In this document: positions 1-8,301 of the stretch, piece after piece
How positions within the stretch are numbered: the first letter of the stretch is position 1
How the letters are laid out: each line of letters starts with the position of its first letter
From: a virus
Strand: one strand, 5' to 3'
IMG/VR virus record: IMGVR_UViG_3300010160_000230
Coordinates: 1-23,324 of that record
Length of the DNA stretch: 23,324 bases
Notes under the pieces: generated by a model
Databases searched by the model: none
What the model was told of the DNA's origin: nothing
Seen by the model: the letters and a program-made list of their open reading frames with translations, nothing else
Translations under genes and position numbers: made by a program

Positions 1-1346
1 ACCCTTTTAGAGTCTGAGTGTATTGTTAAAATATAACCCTGTTCACTTGGTGTTGTTGTTTCTTCGGAATAAATGTCTAATGCAGCGGAGATTTCTGGTG
101 TGTTGTGTGAAAATATCGTATCTGTCGCAAAGTTTTTATACCCTGGAACTGTTAAATCATAAACAGGTATAACCTCATAGGGTTCAATAGATTTTATTTT
201 ATGATTTATTTTTAAAGTTTCACCTGTTGCTTTTGCGTTAGCGTATTTATGCTTTTCAATACCATATGCATCTAAAAATGTCAACCAATCTCTATAACCA
301 TTATAAGTTATTTCTCTTTGTAATTTTGTGTGAGAAATATTTAATGCTTTTGCAGTACCTTTTAGTGTTTTAATTTTGGTAGCGGACTCAACAATGTTAT
401 CCCAAGGAATACTAAAATAACTTGGGTTATTTTTTCCTGCTCTAGTTCCGTTCCATTTATGTTTATTATCGGTTCTTTTACTTATTTCTAACATTTTAGA
501 CCTGTATTCAGGGTTTGACCACAATTTTTCGTTGTTTAATTTAGCATGATAAGCTCTATGTTCACCCCTGTCCATTATGACTAAATTTTCTGGGTTATTG
601 TTTTTTCCTTTAAAATCTATATGATGAACTTCTTCATTTTCATTTTTAGGTCTATAAAACCATTCAGCAATTAAATCGTGTTCAGGAACCCAACCATTTT
701 TACCTGACCCTAATTTTGGGTTACAAGTATAAACCCAATTATATTTTTGGTTATTGTAAAAAGATTTACGATAGAAAGGCATCATTGAGTCACCTTCTTT
801 TAAATCTTTTACTTTGGTAAAACTGCCATCCCTTTTCATCAAACGGTGTTCCCAAGTTGCAATCATAAATGAGTCATCATCAAAAGTGACTTTATAAGTC
901 ATTTCATCTCTTGTGTAGTGAGCATTTCTAGCTTTAGCCGGTACAACTTGTTTTAAGTTGTGGTCATACGCATAAGTAACAAACTCATAATCTCGACCTT
1001 TGTCAGCAAGTTCTTTAATAGTGATAAAACCATCTGGAGTTGCTATCTTTGTATCACCTGCAATGCAAAATTCCATGGCCTCATAATCCATGTAAGATGC
1101 AATTCTGGAGGTTTCATAGTAAACAGCTTTTTGGTATAACTCACTATCAACCCTTGCCCATTGTGCCTCAAGATAACCTTGTTGTTGAAGTTCTAACTTT
1201 TGTGTATTATACTCTTCTTTAGATTGAAAACTTAAAAGTTCTTTATCATTAAAGTTATATTTTGGTGGAGTTTTTAAACTGCCTTTATTTGGACCAAAAA
1301 GATAAAATAACTTTTGGTATACTGTTAAATCTTTATTTTCTGCCAT
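1..1346 (-). CDS. Portal protein precursor with intein (3' end outside window)
   Basis: Open reading frame from ATG at 1346 that runs off the left edge without a stop. The portal forms the dodecameric ring at the head vertex through which the terminase pumps DNA. The N-extein is 93 residues (MAENKDLTVYQKLFYLFG... ending YEAMEF). After a 322-residue intein the extein resumes with TPEISAALDIYSEE, which resembles the early conserved segment of T4 gp20-like portals ('hPEI..ALDIYs.E'). Only about 33 residues of the C-extein are visible. It lies 59 nt downstream of the terminase gene, the usual neighbour of a portal gene. A TATAAATATC element (GATATTTATA on the coding strand) at 1359-1368 may drive it. 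The portal assignment rests on the short extein motif plus context; the intein is very clear. Confidence 0.82.
   Translation of the reverse strand, partial: MAENKDLTVYQKLFYLFGPNKGSLKTPPKYNFNDKELLSFQSKEEYNTQKLELQQQGYLEAQWARVDSELYQKAVYYETSRIASYMDYEAMEFCIAGDTKIATPDGFITIKELADKGRDYEFVTYAYDHNLKQVVPAKARNAHYTRDEMTYKVTFDDDSFMIATWEHRLMKRDGSFTKVKDLKEGDSMMPFYRKSFYNNQKYNWVYTCNPKLGSGKNGWVPEHDLIAEWFYRPKNENEEVHHIDFKGKNNNPENLVIMDRGEHRAYHAKLNNEKLWSNPEYRSKMLEISKRTDNKHKWNGTRAGKNNPSYFSIPWDNIVESATKIKTLKGTAKALNISHTKLQREITYNGYRDWLTFLDAYGIEKHKYANAKATGETLKINHKIKSIEPYEVIPVYDLTVPGYKNFATDTIFSHNTPEISAALDIYSEETTTPSEQGYILTIHSDSKR
102..1067 (-). other. Intein with HNH homing endonuclease domain
   Basis: In-frame 322-residue insertion in the portal protein. 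It starts with Cys1 (CIAGDTKIATPDG, splicing block A). Block B is DDSFMIATWEHRL at about residues 64-76, with the T-x-x-H signature at T71-H74. Blocks F/G are VYDLTVPGYKNFATDTIFS then His321-Asn322, followed by Thr as the +1 extein nucleophile. All residues needed for protein splicing are present. In the middle, EEVHHIDFKGKNNNPENLVI (about residues 145-164) and a later HRAYH form an HNH nuclease motif, and ALNISHTKLQ (about 241-250) looks like a helix-turn-helix DNA-binding segment. It is therefore probably an active mobile element that homes into intein-less portal alleles. Confidence 0.93.
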
Positions 1347-1358
1347 TATTGTTTTTTA

Positions 1359-1368
1359 TATAAATATC
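1359..1368 (-). promoter_or_regulatory. Candidate promoter element GATATTTATA upstream of portal
   Basis: The coding strand reads GATATTTATA and ends 12 nt before the portal ATG. The same 9-10 nt word precedes several other gene starts in this window. Function is inferred from recurrence and position only. Confidence 0.5.
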
Positions 1369-1405
1369 AAATTAAGAATAAATCGGTAATCATAAATGTG
1401 AACAC

Positions 1406-3211
1406 CTAAGAACCTAATATTGATTTATTTTTGGTGTTATCCTTAAACCCAGACATACCGAAAAACACCCAATTATGTTCTGATATGGGAGCTTGTACAT
1501 GTCTAGATGTGTCTTTGTATGCCGGACTATTATAAACCATCTCTGGTATTGCATTAACCTCATTACTACTAACAATCCAAGAGTCTAACATCGCCTTTGC
1601 CTGACCTTTACTTTTTTCTAGATCTTTAAATGATGTTTGACTAACATAACAACACATTGCGATAGCCATTAAACAGTCATCATGATAATTTTTCATATGG
1701 TCAGGTCTACCATTTTTAAAGACAAAAGTATCCATTTCTGTTACCGACCTTATAGACCTAACTTTAAAGGAGTTCATTCGAACCGATTCTTCTAGTTTGG
1801 TGACGATAGTATTTCTATTTTTTTGAAAATTAAGTCCAGGTAATTTACCGTCACGCATATGCCTTTCCAAATTCTTATTATTAGTAACAGAATCAATACC
1901 CAACACAGTGTCGTAATACATTTTTTTTGGTGAGTAACCTAACTCAATCATTTTAAGTACGGTTGAAACACCGTAACCCCCTGTAGTATCGACAACGGTA
2001 AACGCTTCATACCTATTACCATATTCAACTGCAATCTCACCCAATGTATCGGGGGCAATTTTACCATGATATTCTGCAACTTGATTTCCTGTTGTAAAAT
2101 CATAAATACAGATTGAGGCGTAGTCATCTGCGGAACCTGAAGCCGCATCAGCGGATAAAATATATTCATGACCCAATTGAGGATCTTCCCAAATCCACAT
2201 ATTACCATCTAACCATTCAGTTCTGATTGGGTCTATGACATTATTTTTTCTTTGGTACTCAATATATTTGGTATCAATAACGTTATCACCAGAGCCATTG
2301 AAAGCACATAACAACTCCTGAGCAATGGTTCGAGGATTGTTATTTAACTGACCACACATCATTTCAAACCAAGGGGATGTCGGTATCCATCCTTCCGTCT
2401 CTAATTGTTCAAATTTTGGGTAATCCATTTCTTCTATTTCTTCAACAACATCCCCAGCATCATTCTTTTTTTGCCACCTCATACCAACATTATAACGAGG
2501 GTCTTGAAACCATCTCATCTCGACAATGTTAAAAGGGTTGTTAGTTTTTTCTTTAGTTTTTGCTGAAACGTATGTTTTATAATAAAGGGCGTCCATTCCG
2601 TTTGGTGTTGAAATTAATATTGCTCTACCACCTGTAGAAAGTGCGGGTTGAGCTGCCGCATAAACCTCTTCACCACCTTCAATATATGCTGCCTCATCCA
2701 TGACTAACAACGTTGGTGCATAACCACGTAACGCATCTAAAGATGTTGCAACCGCTTTAACTTCGGAACCGTTAGTTAATCTATAATGTTTGGCTGAATT
2801 TTTTTCTGCGTCAAACCAAGAATTACCACCGCTCCAAACATTCATCCAGCTTGGTAATTGAGAGGTAAAATCTTTTACTTTTTTTAGAAATTCAATTGCT
2901 GTTTCTTGTTTATTTGCCAAAATAAGAACCCTTTGTGGGTTGTTTGGGTCAGCAAATGCAGTAATAACCGCAATGTACGCGGCAGTTGTTGTAGAAACCC
3001 CCGCCTGACGTGGTTTCATCACAATATTAAAACGTTCTTTTGTGTATGAAGTAATTAACTCCCTTTGTTTTGGAAATAATTTAAACCTAACAAAACTTTT
3101 TTGTGTTTGGTCAAATGTTTCCAAAAAATTTTCAATAGCGTAAACTGGATCTTTGATACATTTACCTATTTCTAATAATTTTTGACTTTTACTTTGTGGT
3201 ATATCTGACAT
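1406..3211 (-). CDS. terL: Terminase large subunit (T4 gp17-like)
   Basis: 601-aa DNA-packaging motor. The N-terminal ATPase has an adenine-binding region LFPKQREL (45-52), Walker A KPRQAGVST (66-74), Walker B TLLVMDEAA (167-175, D172/E173) and coupling motif ILISTPNG (198-205). The C-terminal RNase H-like nuclease shows the expected acidic residues: SADAASGSADDYAS (D355 and D362/D363), TVVDTTGGYG (D408) and NYHDDCLMAIAM (D511/D512). Length matches T4-type large terminases (about 600 aa). The enzyme cuts concatemeric phage DNA and pumps it into the prohead through the portal encoded just downstream. The start at 3211 follows two GATATTTAT-type elements, at 3210-3218 and 3233-3242. No frameshift or missing motif was seen. 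Confidence 0.96.
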   Translation of the reverse strand: MSDIPQSKSQKLLEIGKCIKDPVYAIENFLETFDQTQKSFVRFKLFPKQRELITSYTKERFNIVMKPRQAGVSTTTAAYIAVITAFADPNNPQRVLILANKQETAIEFLKKVKDFTSQLPSWMNVWSGGNSWFDAEKNSAKHYRLTNGSEVKAVATSLDALRGYAPTLLVMDEAAYIEGGEEVYAAAQPALSTGGRAILISTPNGMDALYYKTYVSAKTKEKTNNPFNIVEMRWFQDPRYNVGMRWQKKNDAGDVVEEIEEMDYPKFEQLETEGWIPTSPWFEMMCGQLNNNPRTIAQELLCAFNGSGDNVIDTKYIEYQRKNNVIDPIRTEWLDGNMWIWEDPQLGHEYILSADAASGSADDYASICIYDFTTGNQVAEYHGKIAPDTLGEIAVEYGNRYEAFTVVDTTGGYGVSTVLKMIELGYSPKKMYYDTVLGIDSVTNNKNLERHMRDGKLPGLNFQKNRNTIVTKLEESVRMNSFKVRSIRSVTEMDTFVFKNGRPDHMKNYHDDCLMAIAMCCYVSQTSFKDLEKSKGQAKAMLDSWIVSSNEVNAIPEMVYNSPAYKDTSRHVQAPISEHNWVFFGMSGFKDNTKNKSILGS

Positions 3212-3232
3212 AAATATCTCAATATTTTACTA

Positions 3233-3242
3233 TATAAATATC
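3233..3242 (-). promoter_or_regulatory. Candidate promoter element upstream of terminase
   Basis: GATATTTATA on the coding strand, 21 nt before the terminase ATG. A second copy (GATATTTATG) runs directly into the start codon itself. Confidence 0.5.
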
Positions 3243-3264
3243 CAGATATTGTGTAAACCTAATT

Positions 3265-6048
3265 TTATTCGAATTCTTGTATCTTTTCCTCTAAAATAGA
3301 CACAAATTTTTGGGTAAGGTCGACTTCATCCGGTTCATAACCATCCGCCATATAGTCTAAATCTATGTTAATATAACCTTTTTGAAATCTACCGAGTTCT
3401 AACTCCATTAAATCCGTAATTAAATATTTAACACTACTAGTTAATTCAGAGTCATCAAAAGGATCTCCTGAGTTTTCAGCATATGCAATTATATCATCTA
3501 AAAGAAAATCATATCTAAATTGTATCCCCGAAACTTCTTTTGTGTCAAAAATAATTGTTTTTTCTCTGGCATAACTCTCACCAAAAATATTTTCAATCTC
3601 AGAAATAACAAAATCTCTCATGTATTCCAGAAAACCTTTTTTGTATGCACTATCATAATATTTTTTAAACATCTTATTTAAATTACTAAAAATTGGTGCA
3701 TTTTTAATTAAAATTTCTAACAAATAAGTTGGTAAACTAAGAATTCTTTCATCGTATAAAGTAAAATAAAACACATCTTTTTCACGATCAATTTCTTCAA
3801 CCCATAAATCAAATTCGTCAGCAAACTCTAAGCCCATAAAAATTTTCTTCCCCCTATATAACATCAAATATTCGTTCACTATATTTCTAACATCATCATC
3901 GTTTAATAGATTAGAATACTCACCTTCAACATAAACGTAAGTATTTTTTTCGTCAAGTTCTAAAACATTATAAATAGCACTAGCATCACCAAAAAAATCA
4001 CTTAATTGACTAACGTTAGAAGTAAAAACATAAAATTTATCACCTTTTCTTTCAAGATAAAGTCTACCAGTATTACCCTTTAAACTGGCTTCTGCTATTT
4101 TAAAAATTTTTTCTTTTAATTCGGTTTTATCATTAACTGGAGCGTCATTATAAGCATTAATCAAAAAAATATCACCTAATTCTTTTTCTTTACCAAGACT
4201 TAAAAAATCGGAATACATTGCGTAATAATTACGATTATAAAAAACCCTCCAAATAGTCCTTTTATTTACATCAGCATAAGAACCTGTTTTATTTTTAATG
4301 AAAGTTTGGAAATCCTCGTAATTTTTAAAAACTTTTTGTATAGTATTGTCTTCATCGTCCTCTAATATTTCATTTAAAAAATAGTTAAATTCATCACTAT
4401 CGGAGACTCTTTCATCAATATATGCTGAAAAAGCCTCTTTGGGTTCTTTACCTAATGTTATGTAGTCTTCAACCCTTAACTTATTTAATAGTTTGTTACT
4501 TACCAAAAAATTTAACAATTTTTCTTTGTCTTTGGATTTATTAACATAATTTAAAATTTCTTCATTTGTAAAACCTAAATTATTTATTTTATCATTAATA
4601 CTATCTAAATTCTTAAAAACATATTCTAAAGCCTCTTCCGGTTTAAACTTTCTTTTTAATAAACCGTTTATCGCTTTTGAATCCAAATCGGTAAAAATGT
4701 TAATACCAAAATTTTGAGCGTAACCCCAAACCAAATCAATTCTATCACCAAAGATTAACATTAATTTTTGGTAAACAGAAGATCCAGTCCAACTACCACC
4801 TGAATATAATTCATTTAAAACAGTAAATAAATTTTGGTTCTCACCAAAGAGTTCTAAAAAATTAGGGTCATTAAACAAATTCAAAAAATCATCTAAATCA
4901 ATCCCACCTTCAGTTATTGCTTCAATAACAAAATCTGCCCTTCTACGTAGATTAAACATAGTTGTAAGTGGATTAATGCCTGTTTTTTTATAGTTGTGCC
5001 ATATTTCAGAAACAATTTCGGAAAAATCATCTATACTTGGTTTATCGTGTGTAAAAAGCGTAACTAGTTGGTCAAAATCAAAATAAGTGTACGGGTTAAT
5101 ACCGACCTCCTCTAAATATTTATTTAAATTTTCAACACCAATTTTTTCCACTAATTCTTTTGGGCTTAAAACTTTTAAAGGGTTAATCCCTCTTGATTTA
5201 TACCACGCCAAAAGTTCGTTACCTGTGTAAAAACCATCAATCCCTTTTGATTCGATTTTATATAAATAATCAACGATAGTGTCTCTAATTACTAACCACT
5301 TATCACCCAATTTTTTTGATGCAACATTAATTTGTGTTGGGTTATCTGGAGCATCAAAAGCTTGAACTGTACCGTCATTTTTATTAACAAAAATTGCTGT
5401 ACGGTACCAAGGGTCATTTTGTGGTTTTTTTTTATCTATAATATAAAATAAAGTACCCTTACTTGTATAACTTTTAAAATAATTATCACTATCTTTAGAA
5501 GCGGTACACCATTTAGTACCTGAACCGTAATAACAAGAAGCTCTGTGAGATTCTGGTATTAAAATTTTTAAATCTGGGCTATCATATAGGATGTTAGTCT
5601 CTAATTCCTTAACCTCTGATTTTGATAGTTTTTCTTTTGTGGCTTTAACAATGTGTTCTAACAGACTGATACCACCAGTACCCATATAAGAATTTATATC
5701 TTTTGGTGTTTTATAAACTTTTTTAATGGTTTTACCAACAGGTGATGTTTCTGAAACCTCTAAATAGGGGGTTAATCTTTTTTCATTGTAAACACTGTCT
5801 AAGAGACTAGTATCTATCTTTTGTAAATTTTTATGAAAATCTTTTATAAGATTAATCATATTTTCATTCCATATAGAATTTGTTGATGAATAGTTTTGTA
5901 ATAAAAATTCCAAATATTTGTTATTACCTGAAGGGTCTTCTTTTGAAAAATACTCTATAACATCAACAGGTATTGTTATATATTTTTTCTTGAGATTATC
6001 TAATCTACTTTCAAAAATAATGTCTTCTAATAAAAAATGGTTTCTCAT
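3265..6048 (-). CDS. Large conserved-type phage protein of unknown function (WCTA motif)
   Basis: 927-aa protein that I cannot assign. It begins MRNHFLLEDIIFESRL, a short amphipathic leader similar in style to other starts here. The most distinctive patch is YYGSGTKWCTAS at 173-184, followed by a beta-rich segment ending FDAPDN (236). This glycine/Trp-Cys cluster looks like a folded domain signature. The remainder is helical and acidic, with a loosely repeated GINP(L/Y) or GINI(F) element at about 285-450, suggesting an alpha-helical repeat. It has no signal peptide or TM segments. It sits alone between a terminator at 6084-6120 and the terminase gene, with its own GATATTTAT element at 6054-6062. 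A virion or injected protein is possible from size and place, but this is inference. Confidence 0.85.
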   Translation of the reverse strand: MRNHFLLEDIIFESRLDNLKKKYITIPVDVIEYFSKEDPSGNNKYLEFLLQNYSSTNSIWNENMINLIKDFHKNLQKIDTSLLDSVYNEKRLTPYLEVSETSPVGKTIKKVYKTPKDINSYMGTGGISLLEHIVKATKEKLSKSEVKELETNILYDSPDLKILIPESHRASCYYGSGTKWCTASKDSDNYFKSYTSKGTLFYIIDKKKPQNDPWYRTAIFVNKNDGTVQAFDAPDNPTQINVASKKLGDKWLVIRDTIVDYLYKIESKGIDGFYTGNELLAWYKSRGINPLKVLSPKELVEKIGVENLNKYLEEVGINPYTYFDFDQLVTLFTHDKPSIDDFSEIVSEIWHNYKKTGINPLTTMFNLRRRADFVIEAITEGGIDLDDFLNLFNDPNFLELFGENQNLFTVLNELYSGGSWTGSSVYQKLMLIFGDRIDLVWGYAQNFGINIFTDLDSKAINGLLKRKFKPEEALEYVFKNLDSINDKINNLGFTNEEILNYVNKSKDKEKLLNFLVSNKLLNKLRVEDYITLGKEPKEAFSAYIDERVSDSDEFNYFLNEILEDDEDNTIQKVFKNYEDFQTFIKNKTGSYADVNKRTIWRVFYNRNYYAMYSDFLSLGKEKELGDIFLINAYNDAPVNDKTELKEKIFKIAEASLKGNTGRLYLERKGDKFYVFTSNVSQLSDFFGDASAIYNVLELDEKNTYVYVEGEYSNLLNDDDVRNIVNEYLMLYRGKKIFMGLEFADEFDLWVEEIDREKDVFYFTLYDERILSLPTYLLEILIKNAPIFSNLNKMFKKYYDSAYKKGFLEYMRDFVISEIENIFGESYAREKTIIFDTKEVSGIQFRYDFLLDDIIAYAENSGDPFDDSELTSSVKYLITDLMELELGRFQKGYINIDLDYMADGYEPDEVDLTQKFVSILEEKIQEFE

Positions 6049-6053
6049 ATATA

Positions 6054-6062
6054 ATAAATATC
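6054..6062 (-). promoter_or_regulatory. Candidate promoter element GATATTTAT for the 927-aa gene
   Basis: GATATTTAT on the coding strand, about 5 nt before the ATG at 6048 and just downstream of a rho-independent terminator. Together these mark a boundary between transcription units. Confidence 0.5.
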
Positions 6063-6083
6063 ATAATAGACCCAAAATGTCAA

Positions 6084-6120
6084 TAATAAAAAAACCCACC
6101 TGGAGCGAGTAGGTGGGTTT
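6084..6120 (-). terminator. Rho-independent terminator
   Basis: Perfect 10-bp inverted repeat (6092-6101 and 6111-6120) with a 9-nt loop. Read on the minus strand the hairpin is followed by eight Ts, then ATTATT. It ends the transcript that comes through the 631-, 138- and 578-aa genes. There is no T-run on the other side, so it acts in the minus direction only. Confidence 0.9.
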
Positions 6121-6123
6121 AAA

Positions 6124-6163
6124 GGAGAGTGACCTCCATAACTTAACGGTCCTAAGCGTTAAG
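6124..6163 (-). other. Two small hairpins in the spacer, with a 23S rRNA-like sequence
   Basis: Between the stop codon at 6171 and the terminator lie two further inverted repeats: 6142-6148 with 6157-6163 (7 bp, 8-nt loop) and GGAG with CTCC (6124-6127 and 6132-6135). With the terminator they form a three-hairpin 3' end. Plus-strand bases 6139-6156, TAACTTAACGGTCCTAAG, match the conserved helix-69 region of 23S rRNA (the I-CeuI site core) except for one missing base. The significance is unknown; chance cannot be excluded. Confidence 0.5.
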
Positions 6164-6170
6164 ACTTTAA

Positions 6171-7907
6171 TTATTTTCCCGGAAATTTTTGGTCAATAAC
6201 CGTTTGAATGAAAGCGACCTTTTTATAATCACCATTATCTAAAGCAATATCTCTTTCAGAATCAAGTTTTTTGTAATCCCAACTCATTGGGTCTGAAGAA
6301 TCTTCTTTTTCTTGTTTTGATAAAATATTTTTAAGAAATTCATCTTCTTCTTTTTCATCACCACCAGCTAAGGTATCACCATCTTCTTCTTCATCTTCTG
6401 TATCTTTATCACGGAATTGAGATAAAGCATCCTCAACTGCATCTTGATTTTTCATTTGAATAACATCATAAGCAATATCTTGAATAACTTCCAGTGATTC
6501 ACTATCACCGTTTAACATACCTTCTACAACTTTGTTGAATTGTGTTTCAGGTAAATCAAAAATTTTGGTTAAAATATTAGCTTTATAACTTAAAGCATCT
6601 ACACCCAAAGACTCTAAAAGTTTATCCCAAATAATATGACCTAAACGAATATCCCAAGTTTCTTCTTCTAAATTATCTGTTTGGCCTTTTACATAGTCTC
6701 TAACACTTCTATCTGGATCTTGTGAATCAACAGATAAGTATTCAACAACCGCTTTATTTAATTCATGTAATAGTAAAGAGAATGTCATACCTTTTGCCGT
6801 TATCTTTGGTGTTTCTTCTCTAAAAGAAATTTTAAACTCACCCGCTTTTTGACCAGATGCATCCATTATTTGTTCGTCATTTAAAGCCCAATACATAAAA
6901 TTGTTGGCAGACATTAATTTAGCGTAATCCTGAACTAATCCTGGGTTAATTCTGTTTAATTGGTCTGATGCTTGATAAAACATGTTTTGTCCCGCACGAC
7001 CCGCACCTTGAATTAAGGCATTTTCTAATTTACGTTTAGTAATTTTCGGTTTTAACTCTTCCTCCGTTTTACCTTGTGGTATTGGTTTATTAACTTTTCT
7101 AAGAGGAATGTCACCAACAGAAACAGGGTTTTCACCTGTAATCTCAACGTCAAAATCAATCATACCTTCCGGTATGTCATACTCTTCTTTTACCATTTTA
7201 ACGGCCAATCTCTCTAACTCTCTTCTATGACCTTCTTCTTTTTGGATTGCACCCATTAAACCTTGTTGTAATGCGTTTGTTGCTAAACGTAAAGAAGGTC
7301 TTGCACCACCCATTTTATTGGACAAGTCAGAACTAACTTTATTTATCATCTCCCTAGAAATGTTCTTAACCGTTTCAGGGTTTAAATGACCCTTATAACT
7401 ATGTTCACCAGAATCTAATTGACCGAGAACATCATCACTAACATCTTCCGTCATTAAACGTCTTTGTATGCTTTCTATTAATTCCCTTTTTGTCATTCTA
7501 GCTGGCTCACTTTGTTCAACCATTCTAAGAATATTATCTTTTGTTAATTTTGCCATTTTTTTATTTATGTTTTCAGTTGTTGTTTGTAATTTTTCCGTAT
7601 TTTCTTCAGTATTTTCTTCTGATGTTTCTTGGGGAGATTTTTTTAATAAGCTTATTTCTTTAGTAAGTTCCGATATTTCTTTATTCCATAGTTTAATTTC
7701 AGCTTCTTCCGCTTGTTTTTTGTTTTGAAATTGTAACTTTCTCTTACTACCCACAATACTATTATCCTGAGCTTTTGCCATAGCATCATCACCGGGTATT
7801 GTTTTTCTTGTGGAAATAATTTTTTTTCTTATTTCACTTATTTTATTTTCTAAATTTTTAATTCTTTCTTCGTTACTACCCATTTTACTTTCTAACTTTA
7901 AACTCAT
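6171..7907 (-). CDS. Hypothetical coiled-coil phage protein, 578 aa
   Basis: Not recognised. The N-terminus (1-90) is a strongly charged coiled coil (MGSNEERIKNLENKISEIRKK...), followed by an acidic Glu/Thr linker (91-117). A likely globular helical body spans about 118-480, and a very acidic Asp/Glu tail leads to a short helical end. A second Met at residue 9 (7883) would start one base after the upstream stop (TAAAATG) and remove the 23-nt overlap with the 138-aa gene, so that start is quite possible. It is the last gene of the run 10196-6171, before a strong terminator. The acidic, coiled-coil composition and position next to packaging genes would suit a head scaffold or core protein, but no family motif supports this. 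Confidence 0.8.
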   Translation of the reverse strand: MSLKLESKMGSNEERIKNLENKISEIRKKIISTRKTIPGDDAMAKAQDNSIVGSKRKLQFQNKKQAEEAEIKLWNKEISELTKEISLLKKSPQETSEENTEENTEKLQTTTENINKKMAKLTKDNILRMVEQSEPARMTKRELIESIQRRLMTEDVSDDVLGQLDSGEHSYKGHLNPETVKNISREMINKVSSDLSNKMGGARPSLRLATNALQQGLMGAIQKEEGHRRELERLAVKMVKEEYDIPEGMIDFDVEITGENPVSVGDIPLRKVNKPIPQGKTEEELKPKITKRKLENALIQGAGRAGQNMFYQASDQLNRINPGLVQDYAKLMSANNFMYWALNDEQIMDASGQKAGEFKISFREETPKITAKGMTFSLLLHELNKAVVEYLSVDSQDPDRSVRDYVKGQTDNLEEETWDIRLGHIIWDKLLESLGVDALSYKANILTKIFDLPETQFNKVVEGMLNGDSESLEVIQDIAYDVIQMKNQDAVEDALSQFRDKDTEDEEEDGDTLAGGDEKEEDEFLKNILSKQEKEDSSDPMSWDYKKLDSERDIALDNGDYKKVAFIQTVIDQKFPGK

Positions 7908-8301
7908 CGTAATTTAAAACCAAATCAATGGAATAAAGTTTTTCTTCCACCGATTTTTGGGTTTCCCCGAACTTAAAAACCAATCTTTCTTCAGGGTAAT
8001 CACCTTCATCTTCCAATTTTTCCCAGGCTAAGGCAATAATACCTTCAACTGCGTTATAAATTTGGAAAACCCCAGAATTCTGAATTAATTCTAAATTAAA
8101 TTCTGAAGTTTTTAAACTACCAACAAGCTTAACAAAACTGGTATCTGGTGTTAAATCATTTTTGTCATTAACAACTGAAGATTCATACCAAGATTCATCC
8201 CAATCCCAATTAGTTTTGTCGGAAAATAAAAACTCATATAAATTTTCTTCCTTATAATTTTTGCCAACGTGATTTATATATATTAAATACAAATCTTTCA
8301 T
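7885..8301 (-). CDS. Hypothetical protein, 138 aa
   Basis: Not recognised. Acidic soluble protein (MKDLYLIYINHVGKNYKEE...) with alternating hydrophobic segments such as DLYLIYINHVG and EEKLYSIDLVLNYDEF, and no signal peptide or TM helix. Its start codon shares one base with the stop of the 631-aa gene (TAATG), so translation is probably coupled. The three genes 631-138-578 appear to be a single unit, perhaps of interacting structural proteins. Confidence 0.75.
   Translation of the reverse strand: MKDLYLIYINHVGKNYKEENLYEFLFSDKTNWDWDESWYESSVVNDKNDLTPDTSFVKLVGSLKTSEFNLELIQNSGVFQIYNAVEGIIALAWEKLEDEGDYPEERLVFKFGETQKSVEEKLYSIDLVLNYDEFKVRK

Noticed and set aside
1040-1222. Plus-strand 60-codon frame across the intein start
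   Set aside because: Overlaps the portal/intein gene, whose splicing motifs are unmistakable; no independent support.
7468-7728. Plus-strand frame with a membrane-like sequence
   Set aside because: Antisense to the coiled-coil part of the 578-aa gene; hydrophobicity is an artefact of the complement.
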